A DNA stretch of 56,403 bases from Histomonas meleagridis (Eukaryota; Parabasalia; Tritrichomonadida; Dientamoebidae): positions 1 to 56,403 of the forward strand of contig WSYJ01000023.1 of the NCBI GenBank assembly GCA_020186115.1. Reading direction: 5' to 3'. This document shows positions 1 to 9,121 of the stretch, piece after piece. Position 1 is the stretch's first letter. Each line of letters begins with the position of its first letter. The notes under the pieces are model-generated. The model was not told the origin of the DNA, did no database searches, and saw nothing but the letters and a program-made list of their open reading frames with translations. The position numbers and the translations under genes were made by a program.

Positions 1-271
1 TTAGTTTGTCATGCCTCACACATTTTAAATATAAATGTCATCATGAATTTAAATATATTTTATTACTTTCAATCAAAACCAACCGATTTATGATAATTCA
101 ATCGATTTTAGCCGTTCATCCTTTAGTTTATGTAGCGCGAGTGGGAGCGAGTGCGTAGCACGAAGCTCACATAGCGCTGTGTGTGTGTGTGTCCAGGACC
201 ACGTCCACGTAGAGAAAGCATAATAATTAGGTCAAACTAAATAATTGACTAAAAAAAAATCATTTTTATTT

Positions 272-478
272 ATGTCTAATTATAAACCTGAGGTTATCGA
301 AACCTATTACAACAAAAATAGGTTAGATATTCCTGAAATTACAAATTTATAGAATATAGAAAAACAGAGAAGGGTGGCATTTACGAATGCAATAATATTT
401 GAGAAACCAATACCATTTTCAGCTTTACGACAAAATAGTGAAATATATGTTATACCTTATGAAAAAGAAAATAAATAA
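272..478 (+). pseudogene. small broken ORF
   Basis: An ATG at 272 opens a 68-codon frame that is interrupted once, by TAG at 350-352, and ends with TAA at 476-478. The sides of the stop read MSNYKPEVIETYYNKNRLDI... and ...QRRVAFTNAIIFEKPIPF..., which look like ordinary mixed-composition protein rather than random A/T sequence. No family is recognised. It lies in a degraded island with other short fragments, so it is probably a relic. It could also be chance. Confidence 0.25.
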
Positions 479-551
479 AAAATAAACATTATTTCTTTGT
501 TTATTTAATTCTTTGACTATTTGTTCTACTGACCATAATGAAGAAAAAACA

Positions 552-672
552 TTAGTAACATAAATTGTCTTTTTTCGTATCGTCTTGAGCATTGCTATTA
601 GGTGAAGTGTCAAAATTATTAAAATAATCATTATAGAAATCGAATGTAAAAAGAAATTCATCCTCAGACATT
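552..672 (-). CDS. possible 39-residue acidic peptide
   Basis: An ATG at 672 opens a 39-codon frame beginning MSEDEFLFTFDFYNDYFNNF and ending NLCY before TAA. It is acidic and aromatic-rich. A second frame covers the same bases (425-661), so coding status is unclear. No family is recognised. It sits just downstream (minus strand) of the 156-residue gene ending at 704, and could be a relic or chance. Confidence 0.2.
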
Positions 673-703
673 AAAAAAAATGAAGTGATTATTGTTTTTT
701 TAT

Positions 704-1174
704 TCAAATTAGAGGTTTAAAACTATCGGGATCGATTGAATTCATGTCAAATACTGTTTGGAATTCATTATTATCAGGTATTTTATGTGAAATAAGTATA
801 TTATTAACTTCATTGTTGGTTGATTCATATAGAAATGCATGATACCATCTTTCGAAATTACTCTCTAATTGAGTTAAATGAATCTCTAGATAATGTATAT
901 TATTAGTAATTGGTGGCTTTTTATTATCAGTAATTGGTATTGATACTTTGATATTTCTTTGTTTGAAGAATTCAATCAACTCTTTATGTACAAAATAGAA
1001 ATCTTGAAAATTTTTATGTTTGATAATCATGCCAATTGGCTTAATTATAAAATTGTTAAAATTGCCAAGTTTGTCATCTTTTGGTTCAAAAAATAAAGCA
1101 ACCGCTGTAGCATCTGGATCTTTTTCTTTGATAGAATCGGCTAGCTTTGTAACTGAATAGTAGTCTGAATTCAT
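704..1174 (-). CDS. hypothetical protein, 156 aa
   Basis: A complete ATG-initiated frame of 156 codons. The protein is soluble-looking, with mixed charge and no signal peptide or membrane segment. It includes DATAVALFFEPKDDKLGNF near residues 21-39 and a repeated PITDNKKPPITNN stretch near residue 100. I do not recognise a family. It lies in the 0-1.8 kb island beside GC-rich hairpins and gene fragments, so a mobile-element or recently captured origin is possible but not shown. Codon use is as A/T-rich as the neighbours. Moderate confidence that it is a real or recently real gene. Confidence 0.45.
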   Translation of the reverse strand: MNSDYYSVTKLADSIKEKDPDATAVALFFEPKDDKLGNFNNFIIKPIGMIIKHKNFQDFYFVHKELIEFFKQRNIKVSIPITDNKKPPITNNIHYLEIHLTQLESNFERWYHAFLYESTNNEVNNILISHKIPDNNEFQTVFDMNSIDPDSFKPLI

Positions 1175-1250
1175 AAAAAGTGAAGTGATGAGATGACATT
1201 TTTATGATTGTGTATTTTGGCCATTCATTCATTGAAATAAGTTTGCCATG

Positions 1251-1306
1251 CGACCAAACAATAACCGTCGCTTTTTGACTACTAACCTCCGACCAAATAA
1301 TAACCG
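1251..1306. repeat. 39-bp spaced direct repeat
   Basis: The 17-mer CGACCAAACAATAACCG (1251-1267) recurs as CGACCAAATAATAACCG (1290-1306), one mismatch, exactly 39 bp apart. The core AATAACCG resembles the AACCGTT motif found upstream of several genes in the window. Function unknown. Confidence 0.5.
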
Positions 1307-1501
1307 GGGACAATTTGTGCTGGTTATACGAGGTTTTTGATAGGTTTATGCGAAAAGTGGCATAAAAAGTGCTATCGTCCCTATGAAAAAGTTTCGCGTT
1401 CTCTCAAAATTGAATGCGCATTCAAATTTTCAGACGAATTGTATGGCTCACAAAAATCATTTTGATTTTTGTTGCGTGCGGCGAGCGGAGCGAGCACACT
1501 C

Positions 1502-1578
1502 GGGGGATTGAAGGGGTCTGAGACCTCCGGAGGGGTCCGAAGGGCACCTCCGGAGGTCTCAGACCCCTTCAATCCCCC
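1502..1578. repeat. perfect GC-rich inverted repeat (32-bp arms)
   Basis: Arms 1502-1533 and 1547-1578 are exact reverse complements, separated by a 13-nt loop (1534-1546). Each arm contains the smaller palindrome CCTCCGG. Such a stem would be very stable and is strikingly G+C rich for this genome. It is followed 14 bp later by a second hairpin, so the two probably belong to one element (mobile-element end, replication/nicking site or structured RNA). No transposase is nearby. Confidence 0.85.
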
Positions 1579-1592
1579 CAGTGAAAACTAAA

Positions 1593-1669
1593 GGTCGGGA
1601 ATGATCACGAGGACCCTAGGGGCCCCGCCCCCGGCGGGGCCCCTAGGGTCCTCGTGATCAGTCCCGACC
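1593..1669. repeat. near-perfect GC-rich hairpin (37-bp arms, 3-nt loop)
   Basis: Arms 1593-1629 and 1633-1669 are reverse complements with a single mismatch and only three bases between them, so the sequence is almost a perfect palindrome. The central part is nearly all G and C (GGGGCCCCGCC). It directly abuts the coding tail that begins at about 1671, as if it marked the edge of an insertion or rearrangement. Confidence 0.85.
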
Positions 1670-1670
1670 G

Positions 1671-1810
1671 CATTATATACCTACCCATATAATACATTTA
1701 CACCAACATCTCAAACTATAACGCCTGAGCCAACAACTTCAGGTGCAAAGAAATCTGCAAAGGTTTCATTTGCAATCATTTTAATTGGCTTTTTATTTTT
1801 GATCGTTTAA
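1671..1810 (+). pseudogene. 3' tail of a membrane-protein gene
   Basis: From about 1671 to the TAA at 1808-1810 one frame reads a Thr/Pro/Ser-rich stretch (TPTSQTITPEPTTSGAKKSA), then a hydrophobic segment (FAIILIGFLFLIV) and stop. This is the layout of the end of a type I surface protein: stalk, membrane anchor, almost no tail. No start or ectodomain is present. The GC-rich hairpin lies immediately 5', so the gene was probably cut by whatever deposited the hairpins. The parent family cannot be named. Confidence 0.5.
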
Positions 1811-1946
1811 GAATAAAAACTTTAATAAAAACGATTTTCATTTAATATATTCTTCATTAAACTTTGTGAGATATTGATTTATGCTTCATCGTGATTTCGC
1901 ACAATTTAAAAAAATTGTGTAAAACAATTATGTAATGTGTATGTGG

Positions 1947-2240
1947 TTAATTTGGTTCAGTAGTTGCTTTACGCCAAGTATCTGGTGGCATCTCAGTCGT
2001 ATCAGGAAGTACAATTTCAGGTGTTTGTGGTTCCAAAATACCATCAACGACTTTCATTTCAATGTACGTTTCTTCTTCTTCACCATCTGTTTCAACAGAA
2101 ATAAGTTTCGGATCACCACCATCTTGTAAAAATCTCTCCAATTCCTGATTACTTTTTTCAAGCATTTCAGTGAAGCATTTGGCTTTTTGTAATAATGGTG
2201 ATATTGGGACCATTTGTATGTTTGGTTTATTTTGCTCCAT
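1947..2240 (-). CDS. small acidic coiled-coil protein, possibly NOPCHAP1/DUF4598-like
   Basis: 97 codons from the ATG at 2240; the frame is open further upstream, but without an ATG. The centre (SPLLQKAKCFTEMLEKSNQE) is a predicted helix, followed by a Gly-Asp turn, an acidic run and YIEMKVVDGILE. The order short helix, acidic linker, '(V/Y)IEM.(V/L)..G' resembles the box C/D snoRNP assembly factor NOPCHAP1 (DUF4598 family), which bridges NOP58 and R2TP in other eukaryotes. That assignment rests on pattern memory only. If right, it acts in nucleolar snoRNP assembly. The length is short for the family. Confidence 0.5.
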   Translation of the reverse strand: MEQNKPNIQMVPISPLLQKAKCFTEMLEKSNQELERFLQDGGDPKLISVETDGEEEETYIEMKVVDGILEPQTPEIVLPDTTEMPPDTWRKATTEPN

Positions 2241-2538
2241 TACTGGAAATAAACGGCCATTTGTCACTTTTTACATTCTTGTGGCACAATTCAGCATTCG
2301 CTTGAACAGTTCAACAAATTGATTTAATTTTTTTTTTTTGTTTAGTATTTTTTGTGTGTCAACTTCAATTAGCTGAGATAAAATGGATACCATTATATAT
2401 TTGTTGATTAACAATTAATTTAAAAATAGTTAATTAACAAATATTTATCAATATGGATGCAAAGGGAATGATGTTACAAATGCTTTACAAATTTAGATAT
2501 TTATTTATATTAGAAATTTAAATTATGGTTATTTTTCA

Positions 2539-3384
2539 CTAATTACTTGAAATTGGAACACCTAAAATATCTGAAAATTGCTGGAGAACTGATTGCTTTC
2601 GATTCTGCTTAATTGCATATACTACATGATCAAAGTAACCGTTCATATTTTCATCAATCATTATTTGCTTAAACAAATTTGCTATTTCGATAGGATCATT
2701 TTTAAATACCCCACAACCATAAGCGCCCAAAATTACAGTCGTTGCACCTCTAGCAACAGCAATTTTTATTATTTTTCGAATCCGATTTTCCAATACTGAA
2801 TGAAGCTTTGGTAAATCATCAGACATTCTAGAACGAACGCATCCAGCGTTTGGCGCACAGCTTACTAGGAAATCAACAACATATGGTGTATCGAGAAAAT
2901 TGAAATTATCATCTTCAAAACATGGACACTTAGAACAATAAACCATATAATCACTATAAAAGAAGTCTTTGCTCCTTTGTCGATGGTATTCATAATATCG
3001 CTGATGTTTACAAAGAACTTTATAAAGACCTGATGCATATGCAAGACTTTCTTCTTGTGCCATTGCCCCATTAACAAATCCGCCACATACGTTTTTAGCT
3101 GATGAAAATACAAGACACATAGTATTTGGTTCATTTTGTTCAACTACTGATTTATAACAGGCGTGCAATGAAGTATCACTAATAATTTCAACACGTGATT
3201 CCTTCATTGGATTTGGTGGAATTTGAGGACAATCTTCAGGTGGAAATTCAACTGTAGATCTGAAGCATTCTTCAAAAAAAGGTAAAAGATCAATAACTTC
3301 ATCTCTAGAATTTTTGTACTTTGCTTCTTTAAGAATTTGTAAAGTTTGGGCTGCTTTTTGCTTTAATAATTTTATATTCTTCAC
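2539..3384 (-). CDS. microbial-type PARG / TIGR02452 (DUF2263) macrodomain protein
   Basis: 281 codons. Residues about 8-60 match the N-terminal helix region of the family (AAQTLQILKEAKYKN). The macrodomain holds the PARG signature as CGGFVNGAMAQEE (GG, six-residue gap, QEE) near residues 100-112, then YYSDYMVYCSKCPCF, a Cys-containing SCAPNAG loop and the phosphate loop GAYGCGVFKND. These proteins remove ADP-ribose from proteins; the catalytic Glu pair is present. Oddity: the frame begins at GTG (3384) directly after an in-frame TAA, and no in-frame ATG precedes the conserved N-terminus. The first internal Met would delete it. A base error at the start codon, a shift in the nearby A/T run, or a non-ATG start are the options. 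It is divergent from the glucosidase II beta gene. Confidence 0.8.
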   Translation of the reverse strand: MKNIKLLKQKAAQTLQILKEAKYKNSRDEVIDLLPFFEECFRSTVEFPPEDCPQIPPNPMKESRVEIISDTSLHACYKSVVEQNEPNTMCLVFSSAKNVCGGFVNGAMAQEESLAYASGLYKVLCKHQRYYEYHRQRSKDFFYSDYMVYCSKCPCFEDDNFNFLDTPYVVDFLVSCAPNAGCVRSRMSDDLPKLHSVLENRIRKIIKIAVARGATTVILGAYGCGVFKNDPIEIANLFKQIMIDENMNGYFDHVVYAIKQNRKQSVLQQFSDILGVPISSN

Positions 3385-3402
3385 TTAAAAAATAACAGCT
3401 TT

Positions 3403-3410
3403 TCACTTTT
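3403..3410 (+). promoter_or_regulatory. candidate trichomonad initiator (TCACTTTT)
   Basis: TCACTTTT fits the parabasalid Inr consensus TCA(Y)(T/A). It lies just upstream of the glucosidase II beta frame, in the roughly 30-65 bp gap between that gene and the divergent PARG gene. Such short motifs are frequent by chance in A/T-rich DNA. Confidence 0.3.
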
Positions 3411-3413
3411 ACT

Positions 3414-4956
3414 ATGCTTATTTGGTCGGAATTGTTACCCAGAATTTCAAGTGTTTTTTATCTATTATTTCTTATCAGTTCGATCTGATCCATTTGGGAT
3501 TAACCCATCTCTTTCACGTGAATACAAAGAAGCCATAAACATTAAAAACAACTCATTTACATGTCTTGATCATTCTATGACTATTCCATTATCGTCATTA
3601 AACGACGGAAAATGCGACTGCCCTGATGGCTCTGATGAACCTGGCACCAATGGATGTTTGAACGGTCATTTTTATTGTCGTAATATTGGAGGCAAGCCTA
3701 AAACTATTCCCTCAATTAAAGTCAACGATGGTATTTGTGATTGTTGTGATGGCTCCGATGAATATGACAATCCTAATGCTCAGTGTCCTAACATCTGTTC
3801 AGATCTTGTCACACTTAGTTTAAATTCACGTGATTCCATTTATCGTCATATTGAATTAGGACTTCGTCGCAAGCGAGAAATTGAACCTTCAATACAATCT
3901 GACTATTCCAAATCACAAGAGACTCTCCAAGAACTTCGTCAAGACCTTAAAAAGATGGAACACGAACTCGACATTTTAAATCGTGAGAAACGCGAAAAGC
4001 GAAAAATATGGAAAATAGAGAAGCGTAAACTCAAAGGCATTAGTGAAGAAGAATATGCTGAACTTAAACTCCGCAAGCAACAATACATTAATAAGCCCAA
4101 AAAGCCAAAAGAAGAATATGTTGAGCCAGATCCACATGGATTAAATGTACCATTTGATGAAGCGCTTGGAAGCATTGATTGGAATGTTGATGAAGGCATT
4201 GAAGAATTAATATTTGAAGCCACTCCACGTCCGGCACCAATTCGCCGTCGTAATGATCATTATCCTCATCAAGAGAATGATGAAAATGCTCGAATCGAAC
4301 ATCGCAAACGTAAATGGAAAGAATTAATGAAAGCAGAAAAAGCGAAAAATTTAGAAGCACAAAGTGCTAAAGGATTTTTGGACAAAGCGCGTTCGACTAT
4401 AAAGGATATCACTGGTAAAGTGTTTGGTGATAAGCCGAAGAGTTACGAAGAATATAAATCCATTGAAAAACAAATTAATGGATTAAATAATGATATGACC
4501 GATATTCGAGCTTCATTATATAGACTCGAAAAGAAGTTGAATCATGACCTAGGAGCTAATAATACATGGTTCCCTTTAAGTGAGGAGCCTTTCGAGATAT
4601 CTAAGGATGGTAATGATTTTCAAATTGTGTTTTTCAATCATGTGTCAAGTAGACAAACCGGATCAAATTGGTTTGGTACTGGTTGTGGTGAGTTTAAAGG
4701 ATTTGATGAGACTGGGAATGTGATGTTGTATGAGGACGGACAAATGTGTTGGCAAGGTTCGCCTCGAAGAACTGAAGTTGTGTTGTATTGTGGTAGTAGA
4801 AATAAGTTTTTGGATATTGAGGAAATCGATAGATGTGTATATAGAGCACACTTCGAAACGCCATTGATTTGTAGAGAGAATTATGCTGATTGGATTCGGA
4901 AAATGTCCGATTTGGATTTGACAGATTATATTACAAGATGGCAAAAAGTAGAATGA
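3414..4956 (+). CDS. glucosidase II beta subunit (PRKCSH/GTB1-like)
   Basis: About 500 residues. The order is that of the ER glucosidase II regulatory subunit: N-terminal 'FGI.PSL..EY', two Cys-rich LDLa-like modules (KCDCPDGSDEPGT; ICDCCDGSDEYDN), a long charged coiled coil (about 140-380), and a C-terminal MRH lectin domain with MCWQGSPRRT, VVLYCGS and the closing Cys pair. The beta subunit recruits the catalytic alpha subunit to N-glycans during glycoprotein folding. No HDEL-type signal is seen (ends RWQKVE). The long frame (from 3451) has no ATG before the first domain. ATG 3414 opens a good signal peptide (SVFYLLFLISS) in the +1 frame, and the two join if one T of the run at 3454-3459 is extra, so a homopolymer error or real frameshift is likely. 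Confidence 0.88.
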
Positions 4957-5718
4957 TCTTAATAAATTAAAAAAAAATTATTTTATATTTTTTTTAGAGT
5001 TTTATATATATATTCAAACAAGTTTTAATGCAATTATGTTAAATGATTTAAATTGAGCTGATGTCATGAAATTAAAACGATTATATTTTGAATAGATATT
5101 TGATGTGTTATTATTCCATAGAAGAATTTATTTTAACATTTTCTACAAAAATTATTCAAATAAAAAATAAACTACTTTTTATTTTATAAGATTGCTCAAG
5201 GACATTTTCAAACGAGGGATTTTATAAATGTAAGTAATAAACAAGTATTCCTCTAAATTTATTTTTATTTTATAGTTAATCAATTTAAAAATGCAAGAAT
5301 TCTTGTATTTCTCTGAAGAAAATAAAATAATACATTATATAATGATCCTATTGAGATACGACCTTATAGTGCTATATAAAAAATTTTAGAAGATATATTT
5401 TATAAATGTTATATCTTTGATAATAATTTATAATCAGAATTATCATGAAATTGGTAAAGTGCTCACTCGGTTAATGATTTCTTTTATATATTTTAATAAT
5501 GGAGATCGCATTATAATTATCTACTTGTTTTTGTGGGCAATTTTTGCTTCATCTTTTCCATTGCGCTTTGTGATATTGCTATAACTTTTTGTGTAATTTG
5601 AAATTTATTTTTGTTTTTTCAATTTGAGATTACTTTTTCTACATGTTTTGTATGAAATTCAATACAAGATGATCGTTCGGGCCGATTTTTTAACTGAATT
5701 GAATGTGGGCGTGGTGAA
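4957..5718. other. intergenic, no gene seen
   Basis: 760 bp of very A/T-rich sequence between two plus-strand genes. No convincing frame, tRNA or repeat was found. Confidence 0.5.
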
Positions 5719-6102
5719 ATGAAATTTGATAAACTTTCCAATCAAACCAAAATTATTTCAATTGAATCGATAACATTCCTATATAACAATAGCCTAATGG
5801 GAAACAAAGGCAAGTCATGGAGAAAATTAAAATACTTCGCAGTTACAAATCAAGACGGTTCAGTTGTTATAGTTCGTGTGGGTGATAAAGAAAAAATCTA
5901 CAAAGATGATTTGACTTTCATACAAAATTATCAGAGTTTCGAAGAATATACTCCCATGTTAAATTCAAATGATAATATACCTATCATTATGCAAAATCCT
6001 GAACAGGAAATCCTAAATACTGTTCCACAATATAACCTGGATAATACGATATTTATGGGCATTGATATAATGAACAATGAAGAATTTATTGACTCTCCGT
6101 GA
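5719..6102 (+). CDS. hypothetical protein, 127 aa
   Basis: An ATG-initiated frame of 127 codons. The N-terminal half holds SWRKLKYFAVTNQDGSVVIV, which reads like a beta-rich segment; the C-terminal half is acidic with repeated NNE/DN. No signal peptide or membrane segment. An alternative start is the internal Met at residue 27 (MGNKGKSWRK), where the conserved-looking part begins. No family recognised. Composition is above background for this A/T level, so I consider it a probable gene. Confidence 0.45.
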   Translation: MKFDKLSNQTKIISIESITFLYNNSLMGNKGKSWRKLKYFAVTNQDGSVVIVRVGDKEKIYKDDLTFIQNYQSFEEYTPMLNSNDNIPIIMQNPEQEILNTVPQYNLDNTIFMGIDIMNNEEFIDSP

Positions 6103-6556
6103 ACTAATAAATATTATTGACATGGTATATCGTATAATATTATTATTTTTGATAAAGCAGAATAATAAATTGATATTACTATTCTTAAAATATAAAGTAA
6201 TATGGTCTTCGGATCCGATTATATAGTTATCATTCATTATATAATATTCTAATCATTTTTCTTGATGAATTTACTTTCGTTATGTTTATGCTATATTTTT
6301 ATTAGTTTGTTATTCTATTACTTAAATAATGGAGAAAATAATTTTATCGATATGTAAGTAGAGGTTAATTTTACAATTTCTCATAAACATCATTCTTGTT
6401 TTCTTAATTCATAACATATTTATTAAAATTTTAAGAAATAATGTAATTATTATGTTCGTTATATATATTCACAACAATACATAATATTTTTTAGCATTAA
6501 GAATATCAACATGAATATGTAAGAAGTAATTTAAGTAATTTTTATTTTATATCAAA

Positions 6557-8588
6557 TTAATGTTGCTGCTGATTACTTTGAAGTAAATTTACTATTTCAG
6601 TGAAGCCTTTTGCAGTTGCACACATAATCGGTGTTGTAAATATTTTGAATAATTTCCGAATATTAATATTAAATGATAAAATGTCTAAGTAAACATCATG
6701 ACAAATAAGTAAATATCTTTCTCATTTGGATCTATACCTTTTTTAAGAAGCATCTTTACAATTTTAGTAAAACCATTTGAAACTGCAATAATAAGCGGCG
6801 TTGTAAATATTTTTAATGATTTCCAAATATTATTTTGAAACATAAAATTATTAAAACAAATAGGAAATAAAATAAATCAATACCTTTATATTTAATATTA
6901 ATCCCTTCTTGTTTTAGAAGTAGTTTAACTATTTCATTATAGCCATTTTCAATTGCAAAAACAAGTGCTGTTTTAAGTATAATAAATAATTTCCAAATTT
7001 TATTATTAAATTTTATGCTGTTTAAACAAATATTAAACAAAACAAATAAATATCTCTAACATTGATATCAATTCCTTTTTGCTCAAGAAGTAATTTAACA
7101 ATATCAATGAAACCTTTCGATGATGCAAACATTAGTGCTGTTTTATATTTATTAAAGAAAATCCAAATAAATTAACTTAACATTAAACAATTTCATTAGA
7201 TATTATATAAACAAATTAATCACCTTTAGCATTAATATTATCAACACCTTTCTCAATGATATATTTCATAACTTCTATATTACCACTATACGAAGCAGCA
7301 ATAAAAGAATTTTCAAATCATTTTAATGTATTCCGAATCTATAAATGAAATATATTTTTATAAAAACAAATTCTAAAAAAAATCAAAAAACATTTTTTGT
7401 GTTAATATCAATTTTCACTTCTTCAACGAAGTATTTTACAAGTTCGAAATTTCTTGAAAGTATAGAGTTATATAAAATATCATTTGGAGGATTCCTTCCT
7501 TCAAGGAAATGATTAATCAGAAATATATTACCAATTTTTGCTGCTTCATTTATTAAGTCCTCATTAGTTTTCATTCCATTTTCTTCTAAGTATGATATAA
7601 GTTCATAATTAAAAAATATAATGCATTTCTTTCCTATATCAGGAAGATCTTTTTTTCTAAATTTAATTTTTTTATTATCAAAAAGATATCGAAAAATATC
7701 ATTTCGATGATATTCGATAGCTATTTCATAAGATTTAGCAAAAGATACTTTATTTTGTTCACATAAATGTAATATTTCAAGGTTTCCACCTGCAACTGCA
7801 TATTTTCCGATTTCATTTGTTTTATCTCTCAAAAAATGTGGATAATCTAAAACTAAATATTTAAAACATTTAACAGAACCGAAATAAGCAGCATAACTAA
7901 CAAGAGAAACTTCTTTTTCATTTATAAATGAATATTTTTCATATATTGATGGTGGTATCTTTTGAAAGCAAATAAAACTGTTATTCGATAAAAGTTCTTG
8001 AAGTTTTTCAAGATCATCATTTCGTATTACTTTTGCAATTTCTAATGGATTAACTCCTTCATGTATCAATTTCTTATGAAGAAACCAATCATCTTTCTTT
8101 AATTCTTCAATGTTTTCTATTAATTTTTCCGAATTTTTTTCTTTAAAAAGAATTTGTTGAATTTCTTCATCGGTTTTATAATGTGCAAAATAAAATGTAT
8201 CAAATGATTTAACAAAACTTGGTTCAATCATCTTTTTCTCAATCATGCTTTCTACAAAGTAATATGACTCTTGTGGTTTATATAAAAAGTTTAATAATGA
8301 TAAAAGATCTTTAGTTGTATAATTATCTTGAAGGAAAGAGGAATTCTTTTCTTGAATTAATTGTAGAAATGTTAAAAGAACATTTGCATCACCACTTTGG
8401 CATATAAAAGAAGAATATACAAGTTGTGATATAATACGAATAAAGGTGATTGGAAAATGAGTATCAAAATTTTCCAAAATTTTTTCGACTGATAACTCTA
8501 TATTATCTTTGTTAAGATTATAAACTATAGATGATAATGTCTCAAGATAAGTTAAATATTTTTTATCTTTTTGTTTTTTCCCTTTCAT
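6557..8588 (-). CDS. DUF3447-ankyrin protein, locus A (first exon plus five single-repeat modules)
   Basis: The first segment (8588-7392, about 399 codons, intact) carries an N-terminal helical region and the DUF3447 ankyrin-like core, recognisable by LVSYAAYFGSVKCFKYL, KYAVAGGN, LCEQNK and YHRNDIFRYLF, then ankyrin-like repeats ending DINTKN. It is followed by five separate ankyrin modules: 7314-7222, 7144-7052, 6974-6882, 6804-6715 and 6637-6557, the last with a natural stop (QQQH, TAA). Every module starts one codon before the Thr of TAL/TPL and ends at the NAKD position. All five spacers are exactly 77 nt. If the spacers are removed, one clean frame of roughly 545 residues results. Ankyrin proteins bind other proteins; the partner is unknown. 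Parabasalids hold very large families of these. Exact splice points are not determined. Confidence 0.75.
6638..7391 (-). repeat. five 77-nt spacers between ankyrin modules (locus A)
   Basis: Spacers 7391-7315, 7221-7145, 7051-6975, 6881-6805 and 6714-6638 are each 77 nt; with the next codon each is 80 nt, or four 20-mers. They differ considerably in sequence. Shared signs are a start like (A/G)TTT(A/G)TTT, and in four of the five TTYGGAAATYATT across the unit 3/4 boundary (unit 3 ends TTTGGA in the other). Module-to-module period is 170 bp. Confidence 0.8.
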
Positions 8589-9121
8589 TGTTGGAACATT
8601 TAACCATCAAATCGTATTCAATTTCTTAACAAACTTATTCAATTTTTTTAGATGATGAACTTGACCACTTTTCACATTCAATCACTTTTAAGGAAATTGA
8701 AAATAATTCTATAGGTTAAAAACTATAGTTTAACAAAAATAATCATTTTCAAACCAGACAATGATAAAAAATATAATTTCCAATGGTTTTAACTAAACTG
8801 GAACCTGGAACAAGCTTTAACTGCAAGAATTACGATTAATGTCTTAAGATCCAAAAGTCGGTGAAGTGATTATGTATCCGCTCTCTCTGTCTCTTCTTCA
8901 GCCATAAAATCAAAAGCTTTTCTAACACATTTTCACAATTTCATTTAAAAATAAAAAATAATCAAAAGAATGTGTTTTTTTATTAAAAAAAATATCCAAT
9001 ATACAAATTGGTTTCTATTTTTAGGAATATTTTCCTAATATTTATTAATAATTTAATTTTTTTTTTTACCGATACATAAATTGGTTTTTATTTTTTTTTT
9101 TTTCATATTAATTTATTTATT
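8589..9121. other. intergenic, no gene seen
   Basis: About 530 bp upstream of locus A and downstream of the kinase pseudogene. It has long T runs (for example near 9060 and 9100). No supported gene. Confidence 0.45.

Noticed and set aside
1381-1572. Minus-strand frame across the GC-rich hairpin as a gene
   Set aside because: It is a by-product of the inverted repeat, with mirrored composition and no conserved feature.
6638-7391. Programmed frameshift instead of excision
   Set aside because: Read-through of 77-80 nt is open in some short spacers, but a long spacer of 497-777 nt at the same site is full of stops, so one frameshift cannot serve all.
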